A stretch of 64,000 nt of DNA, taken from assembly GCF_051622035.1 (NCBI RefSeq), contig NC_135360.1, positions 30,149,206 to 30,213,205 of the forward strand, read 5' to 3'. Positions within the stretch are counted from its first letter, which is position 1. Each line of letters starts with the position of its first letter. The notes under the pieces are model-generated. The model was not told where the DNA came from, searched no databases, and saw nothing but the letters and a program-made list of their open reading frames with translations. Shown here piece after piece: positions 1 through 40,100 of the stretch. A program made the translations under genes and the position numbers. Source of the stretch: Arctopsyche grandis. Taxonomy: Eukaryota; Arthropoda; Insecta; Trichoptera; Hydropsychidae.

Positions 1-390
1 AGTTATATATTTTGGTTAGTTATATGCATACTTGTTGATAAAATATCTATGACATTTCCAGAAAAGGATGAAATATTTTGCTGAAGAAAGAGCTCTATGA
101 AGTAGCTGTTCAATTTTGCAAACAAATTTACTTTTACCCACATATTTTTAATTTCAATAATAACCCAATATCAAAATATTAACTTAAGCAAATCTTAAAA
201 TACTACTAACCCCCTTCTTCCGTGAATTATTGATGTATTTCTAGTCTAAGTATTTTATGTGGTTCATCCTCTTGATGAGTAGGTGCAATGAATATGTTGA
301 GCTTTCAGCTATGATTATTTTATCAGCGAAAAGCGAAATTTTATGCCTATGTAGAATGTGCAAGGTTCAATTCGGGACATGAAATTTCAG

Positions 391-27542
<27,152 letters not shown>

Positions 27543-27663
27543 CTGCTGCTATGCAGCGCCCTCACAGATGGACCCTACTCATACATTTGAATGCCTTAAA
27601 TGTAAGAGTAGTGCTCGCTACAGCCTATCTCACTTCAAGATATACTACCTGCAGATTTTGAAA

Positions 27664-27669
27664 AATAAA
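27664..27669 (+). terminator. slo: Putative slo polyadenylation signal
   Basis: AATAAA lies 122 bp after the stop codon. Further aataaa-like hexamers follow near 28050, so longer 3' UTRs are possible. Confidence 0.5.
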
Positions 27670-29407
27670 CCCCAGTCCAAATTATGTTTAAAGATTAATT
27701 TCATTTGAGTTCACAATCGCTATCAAAAGCTTTTTACTTCATTTTTATTTTATTTTATAAATATTTATATATTATATATATATATGTCAAAAAATATAAT
27801 TATCCATTATATTCCTTAATTATAAGTCTTAACAATATATTTTTTAATATAAAGGACTATAGGATATATATGAAAATGTATCATTATATACGTATGATAC
27901 CAGATTCCAATATCGAGCACATTATAATTGAAACCTTTTTAAATTTGCATGCATTATTTTATTTTTAGGAATTGTTATTTAAACTTTATATTATTTTATT
28001 CTCATATAAACGTATTTAATGGATTAATTAAATGAAAGTATACAACAACAAAAAATAAAGTAAAAAAACAATGCACATGGAATGTGTGATATTTTCAATT
28101 TAAGTATGCAACACATTTTAATGTTTAAAATACTTCAATCAATTTTCAATCATATACAAAAAAAGTTTAATAAATATTCATCTTTTCATAATGATAGTTG
28201 ACTGAAATTTTTGGCTGATTGAAAATATTAATTACTGATAATCAAAATAGCTTATAGAGTCGGACGGCTCCATAGTTGTAATTTAAAATTAAAGTGCTTA
28301 AATTCGCTCTCCGCCAGGAGATGACAAAGAATGAGGATTATATGGAAAAAGATCAGTGTTTATAAAAACAAAAAAATTATTTTATTATATTATATATTAG
28401 TATATAATTTTTATTTTGATATTTATTCAAAAAATATTGATTTTAATTTTATATGTTTTAAAAATTTCATATATTCATATTATATTATAATCATTTTATT
28501 ATATGTTATATTTTTTTTTTTTTTATATTTCATTTTATCCTCTCGCCAAGAACATATTTTATCCCAGCACATGTTTATTTTCGCACATCCGCTTTTTGGG
28601 CACACCTAGCTGCGAACATATCACACAAAAAGTATTCACACCAAATAAAAGTCCACAAAAAACATCTTTAAATCACAATAGTTGGTGCCGCTGTGTAGTA
28701 GCACTGTTTATCGAACTCAACTCTGTAGAAGTTTTCCCTTTTTTCTTAATTTCTATTTTCTGGGAGGCTGTGCGAGTTTCAAATGGGGGAAGCTGCATTT
28801 ATTAGAACGTTAATAAATTTTCAACTGTAAAAAACCTAGTGAAAAAAAACTTATAGAAAAATTTTAAAACTTTTTTTAAATTGAAAGTGAATTTATATAG
28901 TCAGTGTATTGATTAATTGACTGTTCGATAAATTAAAAAAAATAAATAAAAATAAAAACAATAATTAACAAATTGTGAAAATTGACTTTATATAAACAAA
29001 ATAGTGTTTTAATAATTGGTTATCAATTGCCATTATCGTGTGATAAATTTATTCATATATTTTTGGCTTGAATCGCCTGAATGAAATGATTGTTGTCGTC
29101 GCTAAATTATGACATAATTAAATATAAACAGATCAATAAGCGAAGTTGCTGATGAATTATATTTTATATTTGTCGAGCTTTAGTAGTTAAATGGATTAAA
29201 AAAAATGAAAAAAAAAAATTAAATAGCTGGGTATGCTGAAAACTGAACTAACAAAAAAAAAAAACTTAAAAATTTCGTTAATTTGATCTTAATGTTGTAT
29301 TATTTTGATTATATACGATCGATTTAAATTATATACATAGTATAAGAGACATATTTTGCACGTTATTGGTTCGACTGATTTTTATCACGGAAACCTTTCA
29401 AAGGACT

Positions 29408-29515
<108 letters not shown>

Positions 29516-30208
29516 AAGTAAAATTAATTTGTACATAATCTACTCAGCATTTTTAAAGTTACAAATTTACCAGCAACTCGTTTAGCCTTATCGATGATCA
29601 AAAATAAATAGCTTTCTTGTTTTTTATTGGGTAACTGTGAAACTTGATGTCTCGTTTTATTTTGTAGTTCGTTGAACGCAAGCAAATTCGTTGTTATTGA
29701 TTGTAAGTGTTTTTCATTAGTAAAATTAACATCACTCACTGCCTTTAAAATTAATGGTAACAATGTTGACTTTAGAATACATAATTATATTAAAAAAAAA
29801 TTACTGGTACCTCAAAATGACCTTTTTTGAATAGTAAATTAGTGATATATTCTTTTTTGTTGAATATCGAAAAATGATTTTCGTTTGTAATATTTTAAAA
29901 CTTACATGCAAAATTTTGGTATTTAGGAAAATATTATGTTGCGTTTAGCCTAACATTGAACTAAAAAATTATAAAATGCAATGTTTTTAAATCATGTAAC
30001 GCATTAAACTATTTTCCTTTCGAATAGTTAATTTGATTCTTCTTCTTCTACGTTCGACTTTTCTAATTAACACTATATATCTTTTTTGAAGGTTTTACTC
30101 GGACGAAAATTTGATCAAATATTGTCAAGGTTATAATAATACATAATCACCGCACATATTAATATCATCAATTGGTGATTAGTTGTGTACAATATTTTCC
30201 AAATTAAA

Positions 30209-30228
30209 ACACACACACACACACACAC
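30209..30228. repeat. (CA)n microsatellite
   Basis: Ten consecutive CA units. Confidence 0.95.
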
Positions 30229-32258
30229 CTTTGAGCGATCGAACTTTGTTGGTTCAAAGTCTACACTTCTATGTTAAGACTACAAATATACATTTCAGAC
30301 ACAGTCAATTAACTGGCATCGTTTGCCAGACAAAACAATAAACCAAAATATGAGTAGAAAAACGTTACAAATTGCATATTGCCACTTTAATATTAAACGC
30401 CTCTCCTCCTGTGATATGTATAGTTCTCTTCCCCAGTAGATTTTAATCGATGGCTTTCTCCGAGCACATCGCTCACTTTCTGTACTTTATATGTATGTAT
30501 ATCTCGTGATTCTTAGATTGTTCCATTTATATAATAAATCTAAACCTTTTAAAATAAATAAAAAGATTGTGCAAAATGTTTAATAGTTCACACAGTTTGT
30601 ATGAAATCGATGGATAAGTAATGTGTAAGTGTAAAAATTTTTGCCCGCGTCATAAATAATTTTTGCTAATCGGCTAAACGTTAGAAATCTTCCATGTCAC
30701 AGGGTTCCTTAGTTTTTAGTTCAGTGTCAGTGTCGATATGTATAGCAAAAATAAATAATCATCATCAAGTCCCCAATCGACTCGCATGTGTATCAAATCG
30801 AAATCAAAATCAACACACATGCATACATATATAAATCAACAATTATAGAATTAAATTGTTACATTACTTGCAACGCTACTATGAAAATTATCGAGCACAA
30901 TATATTAAAATTAAAAATAATTGTATATAAGCGAAATTTTTATATGAAAAATATGACTATTTATAAAAAAATACAAATTACAACGATATCATTTCAATTT
31001 ATATTGATAAAAAAAAAAACGTAATTTTGCAAAATCCCTTGAATATACACACGTATGTATGTATGTTTCTACCTAATATAAAGCCAAATTGTGTAAATAT
31101 ACATAATACAACCTGCTACCAAAATTTTGCTGTTTTTAGGAAATTTAACCGAGTGTTAAAAAGGAGAGAAAATTTAGGGAAACATTTGATTGCATTCGCA
31201 TTTTTGTAACAAATGTTTATTGTTGTTTTGATTTTCGTCATCACCGTTATTATGCTTTTACATTTCGCCTTTAGAATTGTAATTAAATCGTTAAATATGA
31301 TAAAAAATACCTATTGTCAATCATTTTTATACAACTTTAATTTTTACGATATTGCTACACCAATTTTATACGACTTACAATAAAGTATTGCTTGTTTTTA
31401 AAATAAATAAATTAATATAAAATAATAAAGACTATTTTCAAAGGTTGTCCAAAATCATTACTGATGGATTTTTCGAATTAAGGAATCACATTTCATATTT
31501 ATATTTAATGAAAAAAAAAAACAGTTATAAATGACTTGCACTTTGACTATTTTTTTATAAATCAAGACCCCAGGCTTGTATCTCATATGAGCTTCATTGA
31601 TGAAAATTGCTCAAATCTAATCGAATAGTGTACATACACACACACATACACATTAATTACCTGATCTATAGTATGTACTTTTCTTTGATTCGTATGTGCA
31701 ATCTTAACAGCTTGTTGTGAGATTTGATATGAAAGACCTTACCAAATATCACAATAGACTTTCACACCCATAACTATTTCAATTCAATAAACAAAAAGAA
31801 CAATAGTCAAGTGCATGACGACCACCGAGTCTGATGAAAATTCCTAAAACTAATGTTAGAGATCAATTAAATAGCAAGCAAAACATCTTCAGTGACGAGG
31901 CTGTGACAAATATGAATTGTTTTAAACATCAAAAAAAGATTTTTGATTAGAAAAAAATCTGTAAGTGCATAGTTATGTATGCGTGTTTGTGTGTGCATGT
32001 GCGTACACGTATGTTTATTATGTGCATATAGTACATAATCTTTAATTTGGTAAACAATATTCAAATCTGTCATTGTATAATTTCATTTATTCGTTACAAT
32101 CATTTAACGGTTGATTAAACATCCATAATTCGACTTCTCGCAAGAAGTATCACGTGGATTATAATAATTTTCTATAAAATTAAGCTTTCTTTCTGTTAAA
32201 TGCCAAATAAAGATTATATACTATACATTTTATATAGTATATTTAATAAAAATATGTA

Positions 32259-32284
32259 TGTGTGTGTGTGTGTGTGTGTGTGTG
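32259..32284. repeat. (GT)n microsatellite
   Basis: About 13 TG units following tatgtatg. Confidence 0.95.
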
Positions 32285-32894
32285 AGCCGTGAATTGAAAA
32301 TCTCGATAACATAATACTCGTAGTACTTTGATAATTGAAATCTAATATATTTATTAATTTGTTGTTATAAATGTTAAAAAAAACACTAAATATTTTACGT
32401 ATAGTTTGTCGCGGAGAGCTTGGATACATATATTTTGATTTCCATTCCTGTTTTGACTTGGCCGTTTTCTTTTAAATGTATATATGATTACCATGAGGTT
32501 GCCTTATCGCAAAATAGGATTAATATTAACTTCATATTAATGTTAAAATATATTTTATGAAATAATTATAAAAAAAAAATAGCGGCTATGAGACGTATGT
32601 GATCTTGATTTTCAATCCAAATTTTTAATAAAACCGTTTTTTTCTAAATCTTAATCGATATGATGAATTATCCTCTGTAATAAGTGATATTATTCGGTGG
32701 CTCATCAATGCTTATTGAATCGAATCCACTCAAATGTTTGGGGATAAAGATACACCATTTGCAATGAAAAATATAACAATGTTGTTGATGTTGATTGTTA
32801 TTTAATATGCAAATATTGTAAATATCCGAAATAAATCTGTATTTGTATTTGAATTTCCATTTATTTTCCCACCCCTGTGCAAGAAGCCTTCATA

Positions 32895-33130
32895 TCTGAT
32901 ATATAATTTCGAAAGAGACTTTTTGTAAGTATGTATGTATGTAAGAAAATATATTGTAATGTTCGTAAATCTGTGACGTCATCGAACAAATTAATATTCA
33001 AATAAATGTAATAAAATGTTTACTATTAGATTGGCCATGTTTAAGCGGTTTATATTACAAATACCGAGCGAAGCCGGGTAAAAACACTAGTAATATATAA
33101 CACTAGTGTTGTACCCGATGAAATATCACA
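32895..33130. mobile_element. Helitron-like 3' ends, head to head
   Basis: The sequence cgaagccgggtaaaaacactagt ends in CTAG. A few bases later cactagtgttgtacccg is the mirror arrangement. A GC-rich gcgaagccggg stem before a terminal CTAG is typical of non-autonomous Helitrons in insects. No Rep/helicase ORF is present and the 5' boundary is not determined. Confidence 0.45.
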
Positions 33131-34235
33131 TCCAATGAGTGTTGGCATATTAAGTTATTAAATAAAAAATAATTAAAAGAAATGTGTCGGTTCTGTGTTC
33201 GATCCCCATGCAGTCGAATTTTTTTCAAATACCCTTTAAATATATTTAATTTAATATTTATATTTAATTGTTTAACCCTCCCTCACCAAAGTGGGGTATG
33301 CAAGTGCCCCAATTTTTACGTTTTCCGTAATAACTATGTGGTTTTCAAAGCTATATGTCTTGTATTCCTAGAATGAACTACAATTTATTTATTTTAATAG
33401 ATTTTGTATGATTTAGAAAAGCGGTACATCGTAAAAAAAATCCATTTATTCATTTCTACGTTCCAAAGTATGATTTAAAGGCGGTAGCGATAAGTCATGT
33501 TTTTTACAGTTCGCTTGCATATTCTTGTTGATCGATGAATCAATGCGAGAGAAAGAGACAGCTATATTTTCGTAAGCTATTGTTTTCGTCGCTTTTGGCG
33601 CGTGGCTATTGAGTCATGCAGTCGCCTGTTGGTCTTACCTATGTGCGTTTGCGTGTTGATGCATGTCATTATTTTTTAATACAAAAAAGTCAAAAAAATG
33701 GTATAGGACTAAATTTTTTTTATGTTGATATATAAAATGATTAATAAGATATATATTGAACCCATTTGTATTGAAAAAAGCTGTATTTTGATTAAAAAAT
33801 ACTGGGGTCTTGCTCGAACCCGGTTCAGGACACTCGTTCGATCTCGACGCTCTGTCTTTCAAAGATTAATATGAAAAAAAAATGGTAAAAACTACCTACC
33901 TACGTGTAAACAATATAAAAGACCAATAGAAAAATTAGTTAACTAAACAAATTTTCAATACATTGCGATAATGCTCAGAAACTTATTGTCTTAGAGGAAA
34001 CATTAATGGCAAACAGTATATATAGACGTTTTTTTTCTTTTGTTATTATATTCGTAGACGCTTTGTTGGCAGTGATCTAGCTGTGACGAACATACATATG
34101 TATGTCGAATCTAAATTACTATTATAGTACAGCGAGCTTTATCTCAGATGTAAATTTTTCAACATTTTAAACAATTAAGCGAAATTCAGTAAATACTTAT
34201 CACTACACAGAACAGTGATATTATATGTAAACATA

Positions 34236-34482
34236 CTAGCTGAACCCGGCATGCGTTGCAATGCCACAATAACGCATGTTAACCGTTTCCACAATGAAAT
34301 CAGAAAAATTGACAAACTCTGATAGGAAACGATCGACCTGCAGTCACAAATACCCAAGTCTGACCAGCAGCATTACAGATATACTCAGAATAAATTCTTT
34401 TCAATCGAGGTCAACTCAAAGGATCGAACCTGGCGCCTCTCGGTGCTAGGCAAAAGCCCAACCACCGAGCCATGCTGCCAGC
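34236..34482 (-). mobile_element. tRNA-derived SINE with Helitron-like CTAG end
   Basis: On the minus strand the head gctggcagcatggctcggtgg carries an A-box-like motif, and ccaggttcgatcc a good B box. The family core (cgatcgtttcctatcagagt) follows. The 3' end (cattgcaacgcatgccgggttcagctag) does not match other SINE copies and instead looks like a Helitron terminus. It lies just downstream of the FAM149 gene. Confidence 0.65.
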
Positions 34483-34605
34483 TATATATATGATGATTTA
34501 ATTAATAAAAACCACACATTTCAGATTCAACAATCAATATATTTAATTTAGAATGGAATACAAAAATATCATTTCCATAATAAAATAATTTTATAAATAT
34601 AAGAC

Positions 34606-36182
34606 CTATGAATTTATCTTCGATAACTTTTTTCTTTTTCTTTTTGATTTTTTCACATCGGGAGAGCTTACATTTTTTACTTTATTTTCATGAACTATTA
34701 ACTCTGTTTTAGAATGATTGTTAGAATAAATTGGAGACAAATTTTTGATTCTAGTATTACTTCTTCTCCGTCCGGACACGCTTTTATAATTCAATTGCTG
34801 GTCTTTTTGTCTCGCTTTAAATTCATTGACTTCCAATGGAGGTAAATATACATTTCTACCTTTAGAAGTACTATTTTTTGGCAAACTGAAATCTTGAGGT
34901 ATTGAAATCGATCTATACGGGTAAGCTTTAGATAACGCGTTCGTTTCCTGTATGCGTGAATGCCTTTCACTTGTAATTTGTATTGAACAGGCCGATTTCT
35001 TTCCCTTACTATCGATGCTCCTCATTACATTGTAACTTTGAGGAACGCTAATATTACTCTTGATAAAACTGGGTTTGCTCAATAGCGAGCTTGAAGACGT
35101 TGCGCTGTTATCTCTATTATTAAAATTACTACTATGCTGATAAACATTCAATCTACTGTTATAAGGCAGTGATACGAAGTCCGGACTGGAGTCTTTATGT
35201 CGCCAACGAGACGATGACATTTCAGATCTTATGATGGAAGAAGTTCCATCCACTCTAGGAGATTTTGTATAATTTGACGTACTATCAATTGAAGTTATGT
35301 GAAGGTATTGATCTAATTCATCTATAAGATCTATAGCGTTTTGCCTGCTTTTAACGGTACTGCCGACTGTATTGTTGTGTAGTTTCATATTAGCTTTCTG
35401 TTTCACTAATTTTCTATTCCGTGTTTGTTTTATATTCGGCGTACTCTCAGCTTTAATCGTTAGAGTACTATCGGCATCGCTATCATATTGAGTCGCTAAT
35501 ATCTCTTCTTCAGTGTCGTGAAACTCGTCAGACTCTTCATTTTTCAATTTATATCGTTTACCGATGATTCTAAAAAACATAAGAAATGACATAAAATACA
35601 TAATATATTTATATCGAGTCTATAATACTAAATACGTACCTCAAATGTGGGTAAAAGCTCTTCCATTGATTGCATTCATCGATCAAATGCTTCTGAAGGA
35701 CTTTTGGGCCAGGTTCATCGTATAGAGTTCTTTGTATTTTTTCCCATTCCTCTGCAACTAAAGTGGTCGCATCAGGATCGGCCCAAGAAAACATTGAACT
35801 AGCACTGCTTCCACTGCTATCGATTTCCAAACATCCTGGTGAATCTGCACAAATACAGTTATCAGAATGAAAACATTTTATACGACATGAAGTGCACAAA
35901 AATTACACCTGTACCAGTGTCGCTCAAAGACGGCCAACCGGATCTGTAGAAGAAGTCCTGAAATCTACGTGAGGCGGCGCTGGAAGCAGTCGAATTGAGG
36001 ATGCGCTTTTTATCGTCGAGTATTGAACTGTCAGTCCTCCTATATTTACTGCTACCTCCATATTCGGTACGCGAACTGCTCGGAGAATAACTAGACCGTT
36101 CTGGCAAAATATCTGGCAAATACCTCACGGGTAAATTATGAATTTTCTCAGCAGGCATCAAGTTCCTGCTGAATCCCGACAT
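34606..36182 (-). CDS. FAM149-family protein with DUF3719 domain
   Basis: Three minus-strand exons, 36182-35909, 35844-35640 and 35569-34606, join in phase into 480 residues (stop TAG at 34608-34606). Donors are gtgtaa and gtacgt; acceptors are gtgcag and tttttag. Residues about 92-170 hold the diagnostic segment AEEWEKIQRTLYDE ... LIDECNQWKSFYPHLR then IIGKRYK, with the conserved HLR motif that defines DUF3719. Vertebrate FAM149B1 is linked to primary cilia; a ciliary role here is inference. The remainder is Ser-rich and probably disordered, ending in the basic KSKRKRKKLSKINS. ATG at 36182 is preceded directly by ...attag, so it could follow a 5' UTR splice site or an in-frame stop. It is divergent from the promoter-like region at 37.8 kb. 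Confidence 0.8.
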
Positions 36183-36711
36183 CTAATATTTGTACGGTTG
36201 AGTATAAGTAACCTTAGATTATGAATACGCTTTTGAAGTAATCAATAGTAATGGAAACAAATGGACTCTCCCGACAGCTTTTGATTTATTCTATAATATC
36301 CTCGTGTAAAGAATGTTACATTCATGTTGAGGCTGAATTTAAGAGCCTCGGTAGAACAATCTTCAGTGTCTACATTTAAACATGACATTTAAACGACGGA
36401 ACAAATCGATACGAACTAAAAATCACAAAACACGACCATGCTTAATATCGAAGATATGACAAGCGTTTTCGAATTAATATTTTCAAATTAATTGCTGATA
36501 AATAAGCTCACATGCTAGAAATTAAGTGATTAAATGTCCCGTATTTGGATAATTTGCTCCAAATTGAATTCGTAACCTTTTTAAAAAATTTACAATAAAA
36601 ATCGCCGAGTCTAATTTGTTATCCATTTTATTTTCATTTAGAATTAATCATTAGAATTTTAACACGTATTTGTATACTTATTCATTTAAAACATATGTAT
36701 ATGGTGGTAAA

Positions 36712-36873
36712 CGGATTATTGCGCAAAAATCGCTAATACGGAATATCTAGCACTCGAATTCTCGTTAGTACAATATTTCGTGTATTGGATTGATGGAGTT
36801 TTTGAGTGCCAGATGCTCCGTGATCAAGATTTTAGTGACATGGGTGAGATCGTTTTTTGCGGAATAATCACCG
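36712..36873. mobile_element. Fold-back MITE (ggtgattattccgc family), copy 1
   Basis: The ends CGGATTATTGCGCAAAAATC and GGAATAATCACCG are inverted repeats. The internal block gatggagtttttgagtgcca and gatcaagattttagtgac recurs at 36960-37113 and 47821-48003. A short end fragment also occurs near 41670. No ORF. Confidence 0.65.
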
Positions 36874-37120
36874 TTGCTTGGCGTTGCAATAAGCGTTGCT
36901 TGGCATTTTGATAAAAATCACGTGTTTCAAAATTTTTCGAACCGTCTCCTGTACTTATTTTGGAAATTGTTGAACATATTCGATAGCAAGCATCTGGCAC
37001 CCAAAAACTCCATCAATCGAAAGCTATTCATGTGAAATATTATAATACGAGAACTAAAGTGCCAGATATTCCATGACCGAGATTTTAGTAACGTCCGCGA
37101 GATCGATTTTTGCGGAATAA

Positions 37121-37455
37121 AGGTCTGTTCATACTTAACAGCACTGCACGGCTTCAGTTCAAATATGTAATTTTATTACATTTCTATTCATAATTGGCCA
37201 AACCAAAACAGCAAAGCGGCAGACTCATGGCACGTAATTCGCGTGTATATCTCCACGATGGCCAAAAAGACGGATACAATACGTTGACGGATGTTGCTGT
37301 AAAGTATGAACAGGAAATGTCGGGTACTGCTGTAAGCCTGTCGTGGCGTAAACGTAACGGTTTATATGACCCATACAAAATGTACCAAAGAATACTTTTC
37401 GTACGGCCGGATACCTGCTGAAGTCGGTACGTGCCGACTAGGTATGAACAGACCT
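37121..37455. mobile_element. Harbinger-like MITE, 335 bp
   Basis: The ends AGGTCTGTTCATAC and GTATGAACAGACCT are exact 14-bp inverted repeats, flanked by TAA at 37118-37120 and 37456-37458. A 3-bp TWA target duplication is characteristic of PIF/Harbinger. Open frames across it on both strands are non-coding. Confidence 0.75.
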
Positions 37456-37759
37456 TAATCTGTTTACTTTATGATTATAAGAAAATCATTTTTTTTCAAA
37501 ATCAGACATTGCAAAGCTCTACCCAATAAAACAAACTATTTTGGATCATATTCGGAATAAAATATGCTATTTTATTATATTGATTCAAAAACGGATAGAA
37601 CTTTTCGCTATATGTTTTACATTTAGCTTTTTTTGACGTGCGTAATTTTTTACATGTTCACAATTTTCGGTAACTTTGGTAAGTTTTTTAAATTTCGGCA
37701 AATTTCGTGCTCAGTTTTATCCAATCACTATTCTTTTTATTACAGAGGCGTTTCGAATT

Positions 37760-37920
37760 ACACAGTAGAAAATGTCTATTTTGCAATCAGCGTCAAGCTG
37801 AGAGGGGCGCATCGGCAGTGTGCTCGGTTTCCGGTGTGCTGTGATTGGTCGGTTGGCGACGCATACTGGCGCACTCGCTCTGCCGTAGTACTAAAAGCGT
37901 GCTCGTGAATACGGAGTAGT
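37760..37920 (+). promoter_or_regulatory. GC-rich promoter-like region with inverted CCAAT box
   Basis: After AT-rich DNA the composition becomes GC-rich and CpG-dense from about 37,795, with gtgattggtcgg (reverse CCAAT) at about 37840-37851. It lies between the minus-strand FAM149 gene and the plus-strand leader exons. The transcription start is not determined. Confidence 0.45.
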
Positions 37921-38051
37921 ATCGAGGAGTCGTGTTCGCGATCGGTTCGATTCGTTCCGAGCTCAGCCGCTCGCCGATCAGTCGGACTTCGTCGGTCGCA
38001 CTCGTCGTGTCTCGGGAGCTCCTGTGGCTGCCTTTCGAGCTGCCGCAGACG
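37920..38051 (+). other. Predicted leader exon 1
   Basis: This GC-rich sequence ends at a good donor (gcagacg|gtgagact). No ATG lies in an open frame here; two frames are free of stops, which is expected of GC-rich DNA and is not evidence of coding. The 5' boundary is unknown. It probably belongs to the same transcript as the exons at 38633, 49690 and 51977. Confidence 0.4.
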
Positions 38052-38632
38052 GTGAGACTTCGCCCCCTCGCCCGCCCCTCCCCTGCCCCCGCCCCTCGCC
38101 CTGCCACGCGACTTCCATATGCTCCGCTGGCGGATAATCACCCCCTCCCCGCCCCCACCCCACCCCTCCATCGGTCCAGTCGACTCGATTTGCTCCCCCC
38201 CCCCCTCCACCCCCTTTGCCGCTAATCAAGTTTGAGGTTATGTCACTGACTGATTGCGTTTTATTACCAGCACGTTTATCTAATTGCACCTGCAGCGTGT
38301 TGTATGCTTCTTCTTCTTCCGACTGCGACTGCGTATATATGCAAGTGCCTGTGTGTGTGTGTGTGTGGCGATTATTTAGAAACGATCGACTTTCACACGC
38401 TCGAAATTTTCAGGGTTGCCATGTTTAAAAATTTTTCATTTCGAATGTCGCTCTCTAGCGTCGATTTTCGAGTGTGGCAACTTTTCCGTTTTGACAGGCT
38501 GTAGTTGCATATTGAGCGTTGTACAAAATCAATATCTGACAATATGTTCACGTTTGAAATGAAATGTCAGTCTTAGATTTCTCAACATTTGCTCACCGAA
38601 ACTGACTAACTGTTGTCTTTTTTTCCTTTCAG

Positions 38633-38765
38633 GATATTGTGAACTTCGAGGTGTCTCAAGAGGACATTTTCCCACCTGTCATACTGAGGAGGTCTATTAT
38701 TTTCGAAAATCTGATACCGTCCAGTGGGGCGTTACCATTTTATATGACTTTAGAACGATTTGCTG
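38633..38765 (+). other. Predicted leader exon 2, contains uORF start
   Basis: A strong pyrimidine tract and tttcag acceptor precede 133 nt closed by ctg|gtgagt. It contains ATG at 38744 (tatATGACTTTAG), which opens a frame continuing through 49690-49786 to TGA at 52032-52034, 58 codons. Preceding in-frame sequence is open without an ATG. Confidence 0.5.
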
Positions 38766-40037
38766 GTGAGTACTATGCCTTTTAATTTTCACGATTACAG
38801 CTTACAGCGTGTCTAATCTATGACACGTATATGTATATATTATCTTGTAGCGTCGATTTTTTCATCAGTGTGTTGAATTTATCGTGATTTATTTGAATTG
38901 CCTCACCGCTAGCTGATAATAATTGTATACCTACATATTATTATATATTACCTTTGGTCATTGTATTGTACTTTCTATTTATTGTTTGTTCACCGAACAT
39001 GTCCCCGAATTGCCTATTATAATACTTTCACATTTTTCTATAGTAAACAGATACATTTGGAAACTTAATCACACTAATTTGTACTAAAACACATGAGTAT
39101 TATATTGTTTAGCGATTTTAATTGATTATTCGTTATTATTCACACTTAAAAGTTTATCTATTTTATATCAAGAGTTCTTAAATTTAATTATCTCGATAAC
39201 AACAACAATTTATTTATCTTATCTATCAACTATACGTATACACATTGAAATTTCTATATCTTTCTTAAATATTTTGTAAACTTGTTGTAAAAACACTTCA
39301 AATATCAATATTATAGAATTGAAAGTGTGTTTACATATATATTTGCTCAAGCAATACACAATACTTCATTTTAAGCCCAACAATATATCAATCATAATCG
39401 TAACGGAAAGCTATTAAACTAATATTTATGAACTATCCAAATTTTTAGTATACAGATATGGAATGTGATGATGATTTCTTTATTTTATAATGGACTATGC
39501 ATATTTGGTTGTTTTTTATTCATTCTTCACAATTAGCACATGTTCCTCACATCCCGTTAGCTAGAATTAGTATGTTTTGTTAAAGTTCAAATTTTTACAT
39601 TGAACATTCACCAATGCTATTCGACTGAACGATAAACTTGGAATATGATGAGTTAAATTTTTGAAAGGCATATTTAGAAAAGGAAAAAGCCTTCGAGATC
39701 TATCAAAACTTACCTATGAATAGTTTCCTGAAACAAACTTCCTTACATTAGGCGGTTTTGTTACTCTTATGTCAAAATATGCTTTGAATTTATGTAAAAG
39801 GGGCGTCGGATATGGGCAACGTGGTTTGAACCTTTTTTCGTACTGTAATCATATTTTCTGTTCAACTGTTGCAAAAAAACTACATTTGCAAAAATCCTAA
39901 ATGCTAAATTTGGTTTCTTGGTTTTATTTACCTTAAAAAATAAAAATTCCAATGAAAAAAGTATATTTTTTTGAGGCACACTATCAGGATTCTGCGATAA
40001 TTTGTATCTCGGCTATTACAATAGTAAACACATTGCT

Positions 40038-40100
40038 CACCGATCGGTGATTGCTTATTAGTAGAGCGGTTGTGGGTTCAAATCCTGGCCGGAATCGAAA
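40038..40100 (+). mobile_element. tRNA-like SINE head
   Basis: gtgggttcaaatcctgg at 40071-40087 is an excellent pol III B box, and a cloverleaf-like stretch precedes it, but a full tRNA with acceptor stem is not seen. It resembles a tRNA-derived SINE head of a family different from the copies elsewhere. Confidence 0.4.

Noticed and set aside
29524-29763. 79-codon minus-strand ORF
   Set aside because: No recognisable domain, no supporting splice sites or neighbours, and of a length expected by chance in this much sequence.
37776-38289. Overlapping Pro/Arg- and Gly-rich ORFs on both strands
   Set aside because: Open in several frames on both strands because of CpG-rich composition; no conserved motif. 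The plus-strand frame also lacks an ATG start.
40038-40100. Intact tRNA gene
   Set aside because: Only the B box region is convincing; no acceptor stem pairing or discriminator was found, so it is listed as a SINE-like head.
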